DNA of 64,000 nucleotides. Source: Kerstersia similis (GTDB lineage Bacteria; Pseudomonadota; Gammaproteobacteria; Burkholderiales; Burkholderiaceae_B). Below are positions 1-16,170 of the stretch, in pieces; the first letter of the stretch is position 1, and each line of letters starts with the position of its first letter. The translations under genes were made by a program, and so were the position numbers. The stretch lies in assembly GCF_965139615.1 (NCBI RefSeq), contig NZ_CBCSIQ010000021.1:6045-70044 (forward strand), read 5' to 3'. The notes beneath the pieces are model-generated. The model saw nothing but the letters and a program-made list of their open reading frames with translations. It was not told the DNA's origin and searched no databases.

Positions 1-413
1 CGTGAACGCTTGAGCGCATAGGCGCCGTCACCCAGCAGCGCCAGCGCCGCCGCAGCGACTGCCAGAAACACCGGATACTCCCAGCCGCCATTCGGGTTGG
101 AGAAGCTCCAGCCGTTACTGAAATGCACGGTTGCCGCCGCCAGCAACTGCACTGCGGCAATCGCAGCCACCCACCGCGGGAAAATACCCAGGATCAAGGC
201 CACGCCACCCAGCAATTCAAATGCCGTGACCGGGTACGCCATCCAGCCCGGAAAACCGACAGACTCGAAGAAACCGGCAGTGCCTGGCAAGGTAAATACC
301 AGCAGTTTGGTCAAACCGTGTGCCAGATACATGATGCCCAGCGCCAAGCGCAGCAGCAACGCGGCATACGGCGCGGTATTCACGGCCACGGCAGTTTGTT
401 GACGATCATTCAT
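1..413 (-). CDS. DoxX family membrane protein (C-terminus cut by window edge)
   Basis: The minus-strand frame opens at an ATG at 413 (MNDRQQTAVAV...) and runs off the left edge after about 137 residues, so the C-terminus is missing. It shows four hydrophobic stretches. The first contains LGIMYLAHGLTKL, typical of DoxX/DoxD-like proteins, followed by a GxPGWMAYPV loop and LLGGVALILG. DoxX proteins are small inner-membrane proteins linked to redox or thiol stress. The exact substrate here is unknown. It lies 14 bases downstream of the dioxygenase gene on the same strand, so the two are probably one transcript, a pairing common in proteobacteria. Confidence is high for the family and low for a biochemical role. 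Confidence 0.85.
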   Translation of the reverse strand, partial: MNDRQQTAVAVNTAPYAALLLRLALGIMYLAHGLTKLLVFTLPGTAGFFESVGFPGWMAYPVTAFELLGGVALILGIFPRWVAAIAAVQLLAAATVHFSNGWSFSNPNGGWEYPVFLAVAAAALALLGDGAYALKRS

Positions 414-427
414 GATTGTTTTCCTCT

Positions 428-1249
428 TTACTGTGGACGGGCTTGTGCCGGTACGCCCCAGGCATATGACTCCATTGCCAGCACGCCATACGTTACACCA
501 CCATCAAACACTTGCACCGCTTCACTGTCTTCCGTCGCCCCCGCGGCAATCAACAAAGGCAAGAAATGTTCGTCCGTAGGATGGGCGCGCACGGCTTCCG
601 GCGCCAGGCGGCGATAGTCTGCCAGCCGTTGCCAATCCCCTGCCTGGACCGTCTCCCTGACCCAATGGGTGAAGGCCAAAGCATAGGCCTCGGCATCGCC
701 CGTACCGGATGCACCTGCCTCGCGGCTGATCTCGTACAGGTTATGGGTCAGGCTGCCCGAAGCCAGCAACAGCACGCCTTCATCCCGCAACGGCCGCAAG
801 GCGCGGCCCAAGGCCAGTGCCGCATGGGTATCCAGCGGATACGGCAAGGCGACCTGGAACACCGGTACATCGGCATCGGGATACAAATAGCGCAAAGGCA
901 CCCAGGCGCCATGATCCAGGCCACGCGTCTCATCCAGGCCGGTTGCAATACCAGCCTGCTGCAACAGTGTTGCCACACGGGCCGCCAATGCCGGCGCCCC
1001 CTGGGCAGGATATTGCAAGGTATAAAGCTCTGCCGGGAACCCGCCGAAATCATGGATGGTTTCCTGTTGCGTGGCCGCGCTGATCAAGGCGCCACCCCGC
1101 GTCATCCAGTGCGGCGAGATCACTACGATGGCAGACGGGCGGGCCAATGCTACCCCCAACTGGCGCAGTTGCGGGCCAGCCAGCCCCGGCTCCACGGCAA
1201 AGGTCGGGGAGCCATGCGAAACGAACAATACAGCTTGCTTGGCAGACAT
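428..1249 (-). CDS. Class III extradiol ring-cleavage dioxygenase, YgiD/DODA type
   Basis: The 273-residue product begins MSAKQAVLFVSHGSP and matches the length of E. coli YgiD-type 4,5-DOPA extradiol dioxygenases. His12 (SHGSP), His47 (SPHW), His113 (LDHGAW) and His169 (SLTHN) are the expected metal-binding and catalytic histidines of this LigB-like fold. The family opens catechol rings with O2 using Fe(II) or Zn(II) in the cytosol; the natural substrate in most bacteria is unknown. It is followed after 14 bases by the DoxX gene, suggesting co-transcription. No regulator is adjacent in the window. The family call is solid; substrate specificity cannot be read from the sequence. Confidence 0.9.
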   Translation of the reverse strand: MSAKQAVLFVSHGSPTFAVEPGLAGPQLRQLGVALARPSAIVVISPHWMTRGGALISAATQQETIHDFGGFPAELYTLQYPAQGAPALAARVATLLQQAGIATGLDETRGLDHGAWVPLRYLYPDADVPVFQVALPYPLDTHAALALGRALRPLRDEGVLLLASGSLTHNLYEISREAGASGTGDAEAYALAFTHWVRETVQAGDWQRLADYRRLAPEAVRAHPTDEHFLPLLIAAGATEDSEAVQVFDGGVTYGVLAMESYAWGVPAQARPQ

Positions 1250-1322
1250 GATTCACTCCTCTATCAGCCCGACTCCGCTGACCATCCCTGGTGGGCGCCA
1301 ACGCTTCCGGGCGGGTGACAAT

Positions 1323-1378
1323 CACTGGTGATACCACCAGTGCGTCTGTGCTGCCGCATGTGCATGCGTGCCAGCACA
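1323..1378. repeat. Two adjacent perfect hairpins in the dioxygenase/GNAT spacer
   Basis: CACTGGTG (1323-1330) pairs with CACCAGTG (1335-1342) around a 4-base loop. Next to it TGTGCTG (1347-1353) pairs with CAGCACA (1372-1378) around an inner CGCATG/CATGCG stem. There is no T-run on either side, so this is not a classic terminator. It may be an operator for the dioxygenase gene or a processing structure after the GNAT gene. Confidence 0.45.
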
Positions 1379-1479
1379 GAACCGATGGAGTGAATTGTAG
1401 GGATGAACAATCAGGCAATAAATATGCCTTAAAACAATTCAATGTCTCTATTTAAAAGATAATCCCGGGCATGGCCGGC

Positions 1480-1992
1480 TCAGAGCGCCAGGGTCATCCA
1501 GCTGGCGCCCGCGCCATAGCCCGCCAGCTTGTGCTCTACCGGGCTGCCAGGCTGCACCTCGACTGGCGCAAAACCATGGCGCAGCCAATAGGCCCGGGCA
1601 TGGCCCAGCGAAACCAGCGCTGCGCGCCGCATGCCGGCGACCTGCGCCCATTGCCTGCCAAAGCTCAACAAGCGGCTGGCCACGCCTTGTCCGGCCATGC
1701 GGGGTGCCACGGCACAATCGTGCAGGAACCAGGTATCGGCAGGTTGCGGCAAGCCTTGCAGCGGCGCATTGAGCGCAGGCGGCAGGCCTTCGTCCCAGGG
1801 ATAGGAAATCAGATAACCGCACACGCTGGTATTTCCGGCGCGAGCCACCCAGCAGCTCGTCCCCGCCAATGCCAGACGGTTGGCATAGAAATCCGCATCT
1901 TCAAGAATATCGGCATCGTAAACCTGGGCCTGCAAGTCCAGAACGGCATCCAGGTCTTCCAGCCGCATGGTCTCGATATGAACCGGCGTCAT
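1480..1992 (-). CDS. GNAT family N-acetyltransferase
   Basis: The start is taken at ATG 1992 (MTPVHIETMRLEDLDAV), because the frame continues upstream into the rpoC terminator and rpoC itself, which is not coding sense. The 170-residue product has the GNAT layout: an N-terminal strand-helix (IETMRLEDLDAVLDLQ), a mid strand CGYLISYP, then DCAVAP followed by RMAGQGVASRLL, a good match to the acetyl-CoA binding Q/R-x-x-G-x-G/A motif at about residues 98-107. The C-terminal YWLRHGFAPV is the usual last helix-strand. Substrate unknown. It starts just past the rpoC terminator and may be expressed by read-through or from its own promoter. Confidence 0.88.
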   Translation of the reverse strand: MTPVHIETMRLEDLDAVLDLQAQVYDADILEDADFYANRLALAGTSCWVARAGNTSVCGYLISYPWDEGLPPALNAPLQGLPQPADTWFLHDCAVAPRMAGQGVASRLLSFGRQWAQVAGMRRAALVSLGHARAYWLRHGFAPVEVQPGSPVEHKLAGYGAGASWMTLAL

Positions 1993-2002
1993 GACAACTC
2001 CA

Positions 2003-2042
2003 TAAAAAACAAACCCCCATGCCGCCCGAGGCAACATGGGGG
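2003..2042 (-). terminator. Rho-independent terminator of the rpoBC operon
   Basis: On the minus strand CCCCCATG and adjoining bases pair with CATGGGGG (arms 2014-2021 and 2035-2042, extended inwards by TTGCC/GGCGG with wobble pairs). The stem is followed by an interrupted T-run (2003-2013 as A on plus). It lies 45 bases after the rpoC stop and directly in front of the GNAT start. Confidence 0.9.
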
Positions 2043-2086
2043 AGTCAAGCCCGCCGCGTATCACGCGGCGGAATCTTGTACGGGGA

Positions 2087-10452
<8,366 letters not shown>

Positions 10453-10565
10453 GAGCACTCCGACTCGAGGTTGCATGGACCGTCAAACCACGGCCCCAGG
10501 TACGACTCCAGGAAATCCGACTGCGGGACAAAACCCAGCTGGCCAGATGGGTTTCCTGGAAACGC

Positions 10566-10604
10566 AAAAGCCCGGAGGAGGCACCAAGACCTCTCCGGGC
10601 AGCA
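10566..10604 (-). terminator. Partial terminator/attenuator between rplL and rpoB
   Basis: GCCCGGAG-GAG (10570-10580) pairs with CTCTCCGGGC (10591-10600) with one bulge. On the minus strand the stem is followed by only TTTTGCG, so termination is probably incomplete. A partial terminator at this place is known in E. coli and sets the ratio of L7/L12 to polymerase. Confidence 0.75.
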
Positions 10605-10615
10605 AAACGCAGGTC

Positions 10616-10996
10616 TTACTTCAGTTCGACCTTGGCGCCGGCTTCTTCCAGCTTCTTCTTGGCGGCTTCGGCGTCAGCCTTGGCCAGCGCTTCCTTCACG
10701 GTCTTGGGAGCGCCATCGACCAGGTCCTTGGCTTCCTTCAGGCCCAGGCCCGTCAGTTCACGCACGGCCTTGATGACGCTGACCTTGTTGGCGCCGGCTT
10801 CGAGCAGCACGACGTCAAATTCGGTCTTTTCTTCAGCTGCGGGAGCAGCAGCGCCAGCAGCCGGAGCGGCCACAGCAACAGCGGCGGCAGCAGCCGACAC
10901 GCCAAACTTTTCTTCCAGATCCTTGATCAGCTCGGACAGTTCGAGCACGGTGAGGCCAGCGATGGCTTCGAGGATTTCAGCTTTATTCAGTGCCAT
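10616..10996 (-). CDS. rplL: 50S ribosomal protein L7/L12
   Basis: The start is ATG 10996 (MALNKAEILEAI) with GGAG ten bases upstream. The 126-residue product has the N-terminal dimerisation helices (residues 1-33), an Ala-rich hinge (about 36-55) and the C-terminal factor-binding domain from EKTEFDVVL to the end with GLGLKEAKDLV. It forms the multimeric stalk on L10 that recruits translation factors. It follows rplJ by about 90 bases and precedes the attenuator before rpoB. Confidence 0.99.
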   Translation of the reverse strand: MALNKAEILEAIAGLTVLELSELIKDLEEKFGVSAAAAAVAVAAPAAGAAAPAAEEKTEFDVVLLEAGANKVSVIKAVRELTGLGLKEAKDLVDGAPKTVKEALAKADAEAAKKKLEEAGAKVELK

Positions 10997-11087
10997 TTTC
11001 AAAGAACTCCAAAATTGGATAATGCCAGGGTATGGTTGTCGCTCAGTCGTTCAATTGATACCGACCATTTCCAGAGGGGAAGCCTGA

Positions 11088-11612
11088 TCAGGCTTCGGCC
11101 TTCTGGTCGCGCACGGCCGCGAGGCCACGCACGAACTTGGTCGGCACTTCGTTGAGCGTACGTGCAAATTGCGCAATCGGGGCTTGCATGGTGCCCAGCA
11201 GCTTCGCCAGCAGCTCTTCACGCGACGGCAGGGAGGCCAGGGCCTTCACACCTTCAACGTCGAGCACGCTATTGGGCAGCGAACCGCCCTTGATGACCAG
11301 CTTGTCGTTGGTCTTAGCGAAGTCACTCAGCACCTTGGCGGCCGCAACCGGATCATTGCTGATGGCGTACATCAGCGGACCGGTCAGTTGCTCGGACAGC
11401 GGCTCGAAAGCCGTGCCGGCAACAGCGCGACGCACCAGCGTGTTCTTCAGAACACGCAGATAGACGCCCGATTGGCGCGCATTCTTGCGCAGTACGGTGA
11501 CGGAGGCGACGTCCAGACCACGATACTCAGCGACAACGATCGACTTGGCTTCGACCAGTTCGGCCGAAACTTCTTCGATAACTGCCGCTTTCTCTTGACG
11601 ATTGAGACTCAC
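11088..11612 (-). CDS. rplJ: 50S ribosomal protein L10
   Basis: The start is a GTG at 11612 (read VSLNRQEKAAVIEEV), chosen because the conserved N-terminus begins there and GGAG lies nine bases upstream; ATGs a few codons upstream give no family match. The 174-residue product contains VVAEYRGLDVASVTVLRKNAR and the C-terminal helix that carries L7/L12 dimers. L10 is the autoregulator of the rplJL unit in many bacteria, and the 262-base leader in front of this gene fits that. The GTG start may itself limit translation. Confidence 0.98.
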   Translation of the reverse strand: MSLNRQEKAAVIEEVSAELVEAKSIVVAEYRGLDVASVTVLRKNARQSGVYLRVLKNTLVRRAVAGTAFEPLSEQLTGPLMYAISNDPVAAAKVLSDFAKTNDKLVIKGGSLPNSVLDVEGVKALASLPSREELLAKLLGTMQAPIAQFARTLNEVPTKFVRGLAAVRDQKAEA

Positions 11613-11874
11613 GGTTGAACACTCCATCAAAGGACACCAGGAAAATCCCGATGTCGTACCGAATGCGGCGAACCTGGACGAGTTCTTGAACTACAAGAAA
11701 TCTTCCGTGGGACGCCGTCTACGCTGGAGACACAGCTACCTGCATCATTAAATCCCCGGTTGACGTACACATCGCAAGCGATGTGGCGGCTGCCGGGCAT
11801 TCCAGCGGTCTTTGACAGCAGCATCCGGGCACAAGGCCCGGATGAAGCCCAAAGTCTTTACAACAAACCTACTA
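11613..11874 (-). promoter_or_regulatory. rplJL mRNA leader (probable L10 autoregulatory leader)
   Basis: The leader is unusually long for this tightly packed operon. On the minus strand it holds a hairpin ATCCGGGC/GCCCGGAT (11822-11842), then AAAGACCGCTGG whose GCTGG can pair at a distance with CCAGC at about 11721-11726 (plus coordinates), enclosing further stems. L10 leaders have this kind of long-range closing stem. Assignment is by position and visible pairing, not by a covariance model. Confidence 0.6.
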
Positions 11875-12573
11875 TCAGGCGGCAGTCAGCGAAGCGACTT
11901 CCACACGTGCGCCGCCACCCATGGTGGAGGACACGGCAACCTTACGCAGGTAAACGCCCTTGGCGGCAGCGGGACGAGCCTTGTTCAGCGCGTCGATCAG
12001 AGCAGCCAGGTTGGTCTGCAGCTGAGCCACGTCGAACGAAGCACGGCCGATGGTGGCGTGGATGATACCGGCCTTGTCGGTACGGTATTGCACTTGGCCA
12101 GCCTTGGCATTCTTGACAGCGGTGACGACGTCCGGGGTCACGGTGCCGACCTTCGGGTTCGGCATCAGGCCACGGGGGCCCAGGACTTGACCCAGGGCAC
12201 CGACGACACGCATCGTATCGGGCGAAGCAATGACCACGTCGAAGTCGATCTGACCACCCTTGATACGCTCGGCCAGGTCTTCCAGGCCAACGATGTCGGC
12301 GCCGGCAGCCTTGGCGGCTTCCGCTTTTTCGCCTTGGGCGAAAACAGCAACGCGGACGCTCTTGCCGGTACCGGCAGGCAGAACCACGGAGCCACGAACC
12401 AGTTGGTCCGACTTGCGGGGGTCGATACCCAGCTGCACGGCCACATCGACGGATTCGTCGAACTTGGCAGTCGCAGTGTCCTTGATCAGGGCCAGCGCGT
12501 CAGCGACGGGGTACAGCTTGGTGCGGTCGATCTTGGCACGCAGAGCAGCGGTGCGCTTGGAAAGCTTAGCCAT
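11875..12573 (-). CDS. rplA: 50S ribosomal protein L1
   Basis: The 232-residue product starts MAKLSKRTAALRAKIDRTK and has the normal L1 length. It shows the family signatures SFDESVD-like residues (AKFDESVDVAVQLGIDPRKSDQ region), VRGSVVLPAGTGK, and the C-terminal GVYLRKVAVSSTMGGG. L1 binds 23S rRNA at the mobile L1 stalk and represses its own rplKA mRNA in many bacteria. The ATG is one base after the rplK stop (TGACATG), so the pair is translationally coupled. The rplJ leader follows its stop. Confidence 0.99.
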   Translation of the reverse strand: MAKLSKRTAALRAKIDRTKLYPVADALALIKDTATAKFDESVDVAVQLGIDPRKSDQLVRGSVVLPAGTGKSVRVAVFAQGEKAEAAKAAGADIVGLEDLAERIKGGQIDFDVVIASPDTMRVVGALGQVLGPRGLMPNPKVGTVTPDVVTAVKNAKAGQVQYRTDKAGIIHATIGRASFDVAQLQTNLAALIDALNKARPAAAKGVYLRKVAVSSTMGGGARVEVASLTAA

Positions 12574-12574
12574 G

Positions 12575-13009
12575 TCAGATCACTCCTTCAACCGTAATAC
12601 CCATGCTGGCAGCGCTACCAGCGATCGTGCGCACAGCGGCGTCCAGATCGGCAGCGGTCAGGTCAGGCGCCTTGGTCTTGGCGATTTCTTCAGCCTGGGC
12701 GCGCGTCAGCGTGCCGACCTTGTCGGTATGGGGCTTGGGCGAACCCTTTTGCACACCAGCGGCCTTCTTGATCAGAATGGTCGCGGGCGGGGTCTTCATG
12801 ATGAAGGTGAAGCTCTTGTCCGCGTAGGCAGTGATGACCACGGGGATGGGCAGACCCGGCTCCAGGCTCTGCGTCTTGGCGTTGAACGCCTTGCAGAATT
12901 CCATGATGTTCAGACCGCGCTGACCCAGCGCCGGACCGATAGGGGGGGAAGGATTAGCCTTACCAGCCGGAACCTGCAGCTTGATAAAGCCGACGATTTT
13001 CTTCGCCAT
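12575..13009 (-). CDS. rplK: 50S ribosomal protein L11
   Basis: The 144-residue product starts MAKKIVGFIKLQVPAGKANPSPPIGPALGQ, the strongly conserved L11 N-terminus with the proline-rich segment that contacts thiostrepton and release factors. The C-terminal RNA-binding domain ends with VRTIAGSAASMGITVEG. It has a GGAG about seven bases upstream (CTGGAGTTAAAG). It is followed by rplA with a one-base gap. L11 forms the GTPase centre with 23S rRNA and is needed for RelA activation. Confidence 0.99.
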   Translation of the reverse strand: MAKKIVGFIKLQVPAGKANPSPPIGPALGQRGLNIMEFCKAFNAKTQSLEPGLPIPVVITAYADKSFTFIMKTPPATILIKKAAGVQKGSPKPHTDKVGTLTRAQAEEIAKTKAPDLTAADLDAAVRTIAGSAASMGITVEGVI

Positions 13010-13033
13010 CTTTAACTCCAGACGGGTACAAAC

Positions 13034-13052
13034 GTTTCCCGGAACGGGAAAC
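13034..13052 (-). repeat. Short perfect hairpin in the nusG-rplK spacer
   Basis: GTTTCCCG (13034-13041 as seen on plus) pairs with CGGGAAAC (13045-13052) around a 3-base loop, 25 bases upstream of rplK. There is no T-run. It could be part of an L1-binding operator for rplKA, which normally sits in this leader, or an RNA-processing site. Confidence 0.4.
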
Positions 13053-13113
13053 TCCCCGATGTTGAAAATCGGAAGCGCCCCCAGACCAGCTGAAGCACGC
13101 TTCCCTCAGAAGC

Positions 13114-13647
13114 TCAGGTCTTTTCGACCTGGCTGAAATCCAGCTCGACCGGCGTGGCACGACCGAAAATCGTGACCGTGACGCGGACTTTGCTTTTCTC
13201 GTAGTTGACGTCTTCGACGCTGCCATTGAAATCCGCGAACGGACCTTCCTTGACGCGCACCATTTCGCCCACTTCGAACAGAATCTTTGGACGGGGCTTT
13301 TCACCACCCTCTTCCATTTGTGACAGGATGCCCTGGACTTCGCGCTCGGAAATCGGCGTCGGCCGGTTACCGGTGCCACCCAGGAAGCCCGTCACGCGAG
13401 GCGTACTCTTCACCAAGTGCCAGGTTTCATCCGTCAGCTCCATTTCGACCAGCACATAGCCCGGATAAATACGGCGCTCGGTGATCGACTTCTGGCCGCC
13501 CTTCACTTCCACGACTTCTTCGGAAGGAACGAGGATACGACCAAAGGAGTTTTCCAGATCCGCGCGCTGGATACGTTCCACCAGCGCACGATTAACACTT
13601 TTCTCCATGCCGGAATACACATGGACGACATACCAACGCTTACTCAT
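13114..13647 (-). CDS. nusG: Transcription termination/antitermination protein NusG
   Basis: The 177-residue product starts MSKRWYVVHVYSGMEKSV. The NGN domain covers about residues 1-120, with YPGYVLVEM and the VTGFLGG segment; the KOW domain (about 125-177) contains VRVKEGPFADFNG. NusG binds the RNA polymerase clamp, suppresses pausing and couples polymerase to ribosome or Rho. The length is normal. It starts nine bases after the secE stop, so the two are co-transcribed as in E. coli. Confidence 0.99.
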   Translation of the reverse strand: MSKRWYVVHVYSGMEKSVNRALVERIQRADLENSFGRILVPSEEVVEVKGGQKSITERRIYPGYVLVEMELTDETWHLVKSTPRVTGFLGGTGNRPTPISEREVQGILSQMEEGGEKPRPKILFEVGEMVRVKEGPFADFNGSVEDVNYEKSKVRVTVTIFGRATPVELDFSQVEKT

Positions 13648-13656
13648 TACGCGTCC

Positions 13657-14040
13657 TTAGTTCCAGCCCATGAGGAGGTCATACAGACCCCACTGAATAA
13701 GCTTGTCCACAAACCACAACAGGATGGACATGACGATAACGAACGCGAACACCACGCCCGTCATCTGCACGGTTTCCTTGCGCGTCGGCCAGGTCACACG
13801 GCGGCGCACTTCCTCGTAGGAGGCATGCGCAAAGCCGGCGAAACGACGGCCCGGCTCACTGAACCAGACGATGACGGCAGCCAGGACCAGCGAACCCAGG
13901 AAAACGGACACCCGCGCGACCAGAGGCTGCGCACTCAGCGCCGAAAATCCGTAAATGCCAGCAACGACGACCAAAACGGCCAAGACGAGCTTGACGCGAT
14001 CAGCGGTACGGCTAACGGTTTCTACATTGGTATTGGACAT
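13657..14040 (-). CDS. secE: Preprotein translocase subunit SecE
   Basis: The start is ATG 14040 (MSNTNVETVSRTADRVK); the open frame upstream runs through the tRNA-Trp gene and is not coding. The 127-residue product has the three-helix E. coli-type architecture: helices at about 14-34 and 44-58, a cytoplasmic amphipathic segment with the conserved EVRRRVTWPTRKET (about 75-88), and the essential third helix (92-115). It anchors SecYEG in the inner membrane. It is followed nine bases later by nusG. Confidence 0.98.
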   Translation of the reverse strand: MSNTNVETVSRTADRVKLVLAVLVVVAGIYGFSALSAQPLVARVSVFLGSLVLAAVIVWFSEPGRRFAGFAHASYEEVRRRVTWPTRKETVQMTGVVFAFVIVMSILLWFVDKLIQWGLYDLLMGWN

Positions 14041-14071
14041 TTTCTGACGCCGCGAGCCAGATAGGGAGAAA

Positions 14072-14090
14072 CCACACAAGGGTTGTGTGG
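14072..14090 (-). repeat. Hairpin formed by the tRNA-Trp CCA end and its trailer
   Basis: On the minus strand CCACACAA (14083-14090), which begins with the encoded CCA of tRNA-Trp, pairs perfectly with TTGTGTGG (14072-14079) around CCC, followed by TTTCTCCC. It sits between the tRNA and secE and may act as a weak terminator or a processing signal. Confidence 0.55.
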
Positions 14091-14163
14091 CAGGGGCAGT
14101 AGGAATCGAACCCACAACCTTCGGTTTTGGAGACCGACGCTCTGCCAATTGAGCTATGCCCCT
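14088..14163 (-). tRNA. trpT: tRNA-Trp (anticodon CCA)
   Basis: A 76-base cloverleaf on the minus strand starts AGGGGCA and ends TGCCCCT-G-CCA, with the CCA encoded. The anticodon loop reads TCTCCAAAA, giving anticodon CCA. The T-arm GGTTCGATTCC is canonical. It lies between the tuf terminator and secE, the same place as in E. coli and Bordetella. Confidence 0.98.
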
Positions 14164-14225
14164 ACGATTACCTGGCAGCAAGACCACCCGGGAAATGGAT
14201 AGCCTTATATATTACTACAAGACAG

Positions 14226-14264
14226 CAAAAAATGCAGCTGGTATTTTAACACCAGCTGCATTTT
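14226..14264 (-). terminator. Rho-independent terminator of tuf
   Basis: ATGCAGCTGGT pairs with ACCAGCTGCAT (arms about 14230-14242 and 14251-14263) around an 8-base loop, followed on the minus strand by TTTTTTGC. It lies ten bases after the tuf stop and separates tuf from tRNA-Trp and secE, which must have another promoter or depend on read-through. Confidence 0.92.
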
Positions 14265-14273
14265 CAACACAAC

Positions 14274-15464
14274 TTACTTGATGATGCTGGCAACGACGCC
14301 GGCGCCGACGGTACGACCGCCTTCACGGATGGCGAAACGCAGGCCTTCTTCCATGGCGATGGGAGCCAGCAACTTCACAACGATGGAGACGTTGTCGCCC
14401 GGCAGAACCATTTCCTTGTCAGCCGGCAGGTCGATCGTGCCCGTCACGTCCGTGGTACGGAAGTAGAACTGGGGACGATAGCCGTTGAAGAACGGGGTGT
14501 GACGGCCGCCTTCTTCCTTGGACAGGATGTACACCTCGGCGGTGAATTCCGTGTGCGGCTTGATCGAACCCGGCTTGGCCAGCACTTGGCCGCGCTCGAC
14601 TTCTTCACGCTTGGTGCCGCGCAGCAGGATACCGACGTTGTCGCCAGCCTGNCCTTGATCCAGCAGCTTGCGGAACATTTCCACGCCCGTGCAAGTCGTC
14701 TTCACGGTGTCACGGATACCGACGATTTCGATTTCTTCGCCGACCTTGATGATGCCGCGCTCAACACGACCCGTCACCACGGTGCCACGACCCGAGATCG
14801 AGAACACGTCTTCCACAGGCATCAGGAACGTGCCGTCCACAGCGCGCTCAGGCGTCGGGATGTACGAATCCAGTGCGTCGGCCAGNCGCAGAATCGCCGG
14901 CTCGCCCATTTCCGANTGGTCGCCTTCCAGCGCCAGCTTGGCCGAACCCTTGATGATCGGGGTGTCGTCGCCCGGGAAGTCGTACTTGGACAGCAGCTCG
15001 CGCACTTCCATTTCGACCAGTTCCAGCAGCTCGGCGTCATCAACCATGTCAGCCTTGTTCAGGAACACGATGATGTACGGCACGCCAACCTGACGGCTCA
15101 GCAGAATGTGCTCGCGCGTTTGCGGCATGGGGCCGTCAGCCGACGACACCACCAGGATCGCGCCGTCCATCTGCGCNGCNCCCGTGATCATGTTCTTCAC
15201 ATAGTCAGCGTGGCCCGGGCAGTCAACGTGCGCGTAGTGGCGCGCCTTCGTTTCGTATTCCACGTGCGAGGTGTTGATCGTGATGCCACGTGCCTTTTCT
15301 TCCGGCGCGTTGTCGATCTGGTCGTAGCCCTTGGCTTCGCCGCCAAATTGCTTGGACAGCACCGTGGCGATTGCCGCCGTCAGCGTCGTCTTGCCGTGGT
15401 CAACGTGACCGATCGTGCCGACGTTCACGTGCGGCTTGGTGCGTTCAAACTTACCTTTTGCCAT
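14274..15464 (-). CDS. tuf: Elongation factor Tu (sequence contains five ambiguous bases)
   Basis: The 396-residue GTPase starts MAKGKFERTKPHVNVGTIGHVDHGKTTLT, with the P-loop GHVDHGKT, DCPGHADYV (G3) and NKADMVDD (G4). Domain 2 begins around VDGTFLMPVED, and domain 3 ends VGAGVVASIIK. It delivers aminoacyl-tRNA to the ribosome. Ambiguous bases occur at 14652, 14886, 14916, 15177 and 15180. Four fall in GGN, CGN, GGN and GCN codons and are silent; the one at 14916 makes CAN (His or Gln). This pattern is expected when reads from two nearly identical tuf copies are merged. AGGAG lies upstream of the start, right after tRNA-Thr. Confidence 0.98.
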   Translation of the reverse strand: MAKGKFERTKPHVNVGTIGHVDHGKTTLTAAIATVLSKQFGGEAKGYDQIDNAPEEKARGITINTSHVEYETKARHYAHVDCPGHADYVKNMITXXAQMDGAILVVSSADGPMPQTREHILLSRQVGVPYIIVFLNKADMVDDAELLELVEMEVRELLSKYDFPGDDTPIIKGSAKLALEGDXSEMGEPAILXLADALDSYIPTPERAVDGTFLMPVEDVFSISGRGTVVTGRVERGIIKVGEEIEIVGIRDTVKTTCTGVEMFRKLLDQXQAGDNVGILLRGTKREEVERGQVLAKPGSIKPHTEFTAEVYILSKEEGGRHTPFFNGYRPQFYFRTTDVTGTIDLPADKEMVLPGDNVSIVVKLLAPIAMEEGLRFAIREGGRTVGAGVVASIIK

Positions 15465-15522
15465 GACGGACTCCTGCCCTGGAATAAGAAGCGTGTGAGA
15501 GTGATTAACAACGAAAGGAGAG

Positions 15523-15597
<75 letters not shown>

Positions 15598-15637
15598 ATT
15601 GATCCCACCGCACTTGCGACGGCGGAACAATAACTAC

Positions 15638-15711
15638 TGGAGCGGGTGAAGGGAATCGAACCCTCGTCGTAAGCTTGGAAGGCTTCTGCTCTACCATTGA
15701 GCTACACCCGC
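15638..15711 (-). tRNA. glyT: tRNA-Gly (anticodon TCC)
   Basis: A 74-base cloverleaf starts GCGGGTG and ends CACCCGC-T-CCA with CCA encoded. The anticodon stem-loop is AGAAGC-CTTCCAA-GCTT, giving TCC. It lies between tRNA-Tyr and tRNA-Thr, the order Tyr-Gly-Thr-tuf known from many proteobacteria. Confidence 0.98.
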
Positions 15712-15838
15712 AATCACGAATCAGCCTAGCTGACCAGCCTCACTCGACGAGGACTTACGCGACTACCTTACCCGCTACATCAACGCCCGCCTTTTGCATC
15801 ACTTAAAGCGACACCATTGCGCGGGCGTTTCAGAAACT

Positions 15839-15924
15839 TGGTGGAGAGGGTTGGATTCGAACCAACGTAGGCGTAAGCCAACAGATTTACAGTCTGCCCC
15901 CTTTAACCACTCGGGCACCTCTCC
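15839..15924 (-). tRNA. tyrT: tRNA-Tyr (anticodon GTA)
   Basis: An 86-base tRNA with a long variable arm (class II) starts GGAGAGG and ends CCTCTCC-A-CCA with CCA encoded. The anticodon stem-loop is CAGA-CTGTAAA-TCTG, giving GTA. It is the first gene of the tRNA-tuf unit and begins about 13 bases after the -10 box of the promoter at 15937-15965. Confidence 0.98.
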
Positions 15925-15936
15925 GTAGAATTCAAA

Positions 15937-15965
15937 ATTATGGACTTGTTCTTTTCCCGCGTCAA
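15937..15965 (-). promoter_or_regulatory. Strong sigma-70 promoter for tRNA-Tyr/Gly/Thr-tuf
   Basis: On the minus strand TTGACG (15960-15965) is separated by exactly 17 bases from CATAAT (15937-15942). An AT-rich stretch with A and T tracts lies just upstream of the -35 (about 15966-15995), resembling an UP element. Transcription would start around 15930, about six bases before tRNA-Tyr. Confidence 0.85.
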
Positions 15966-16170
15966 GCACAATTTAATAAAAACGAGAAAATATTTGCATT
16001 TGTGCGCTCAGGACAACGGATATCCCCTGTTGCCCTGCCGACACTCGATCATCCGGCTTCTGATACCCGAACGACCCAACCTGCAAAAAGTCCACTGGCA
16101 GCTGCCTGCCGGCTGTGATCAAACAGCCATGCCTCAACTCACAGGCCGGCGGCATTGTACCGGGATGCGC

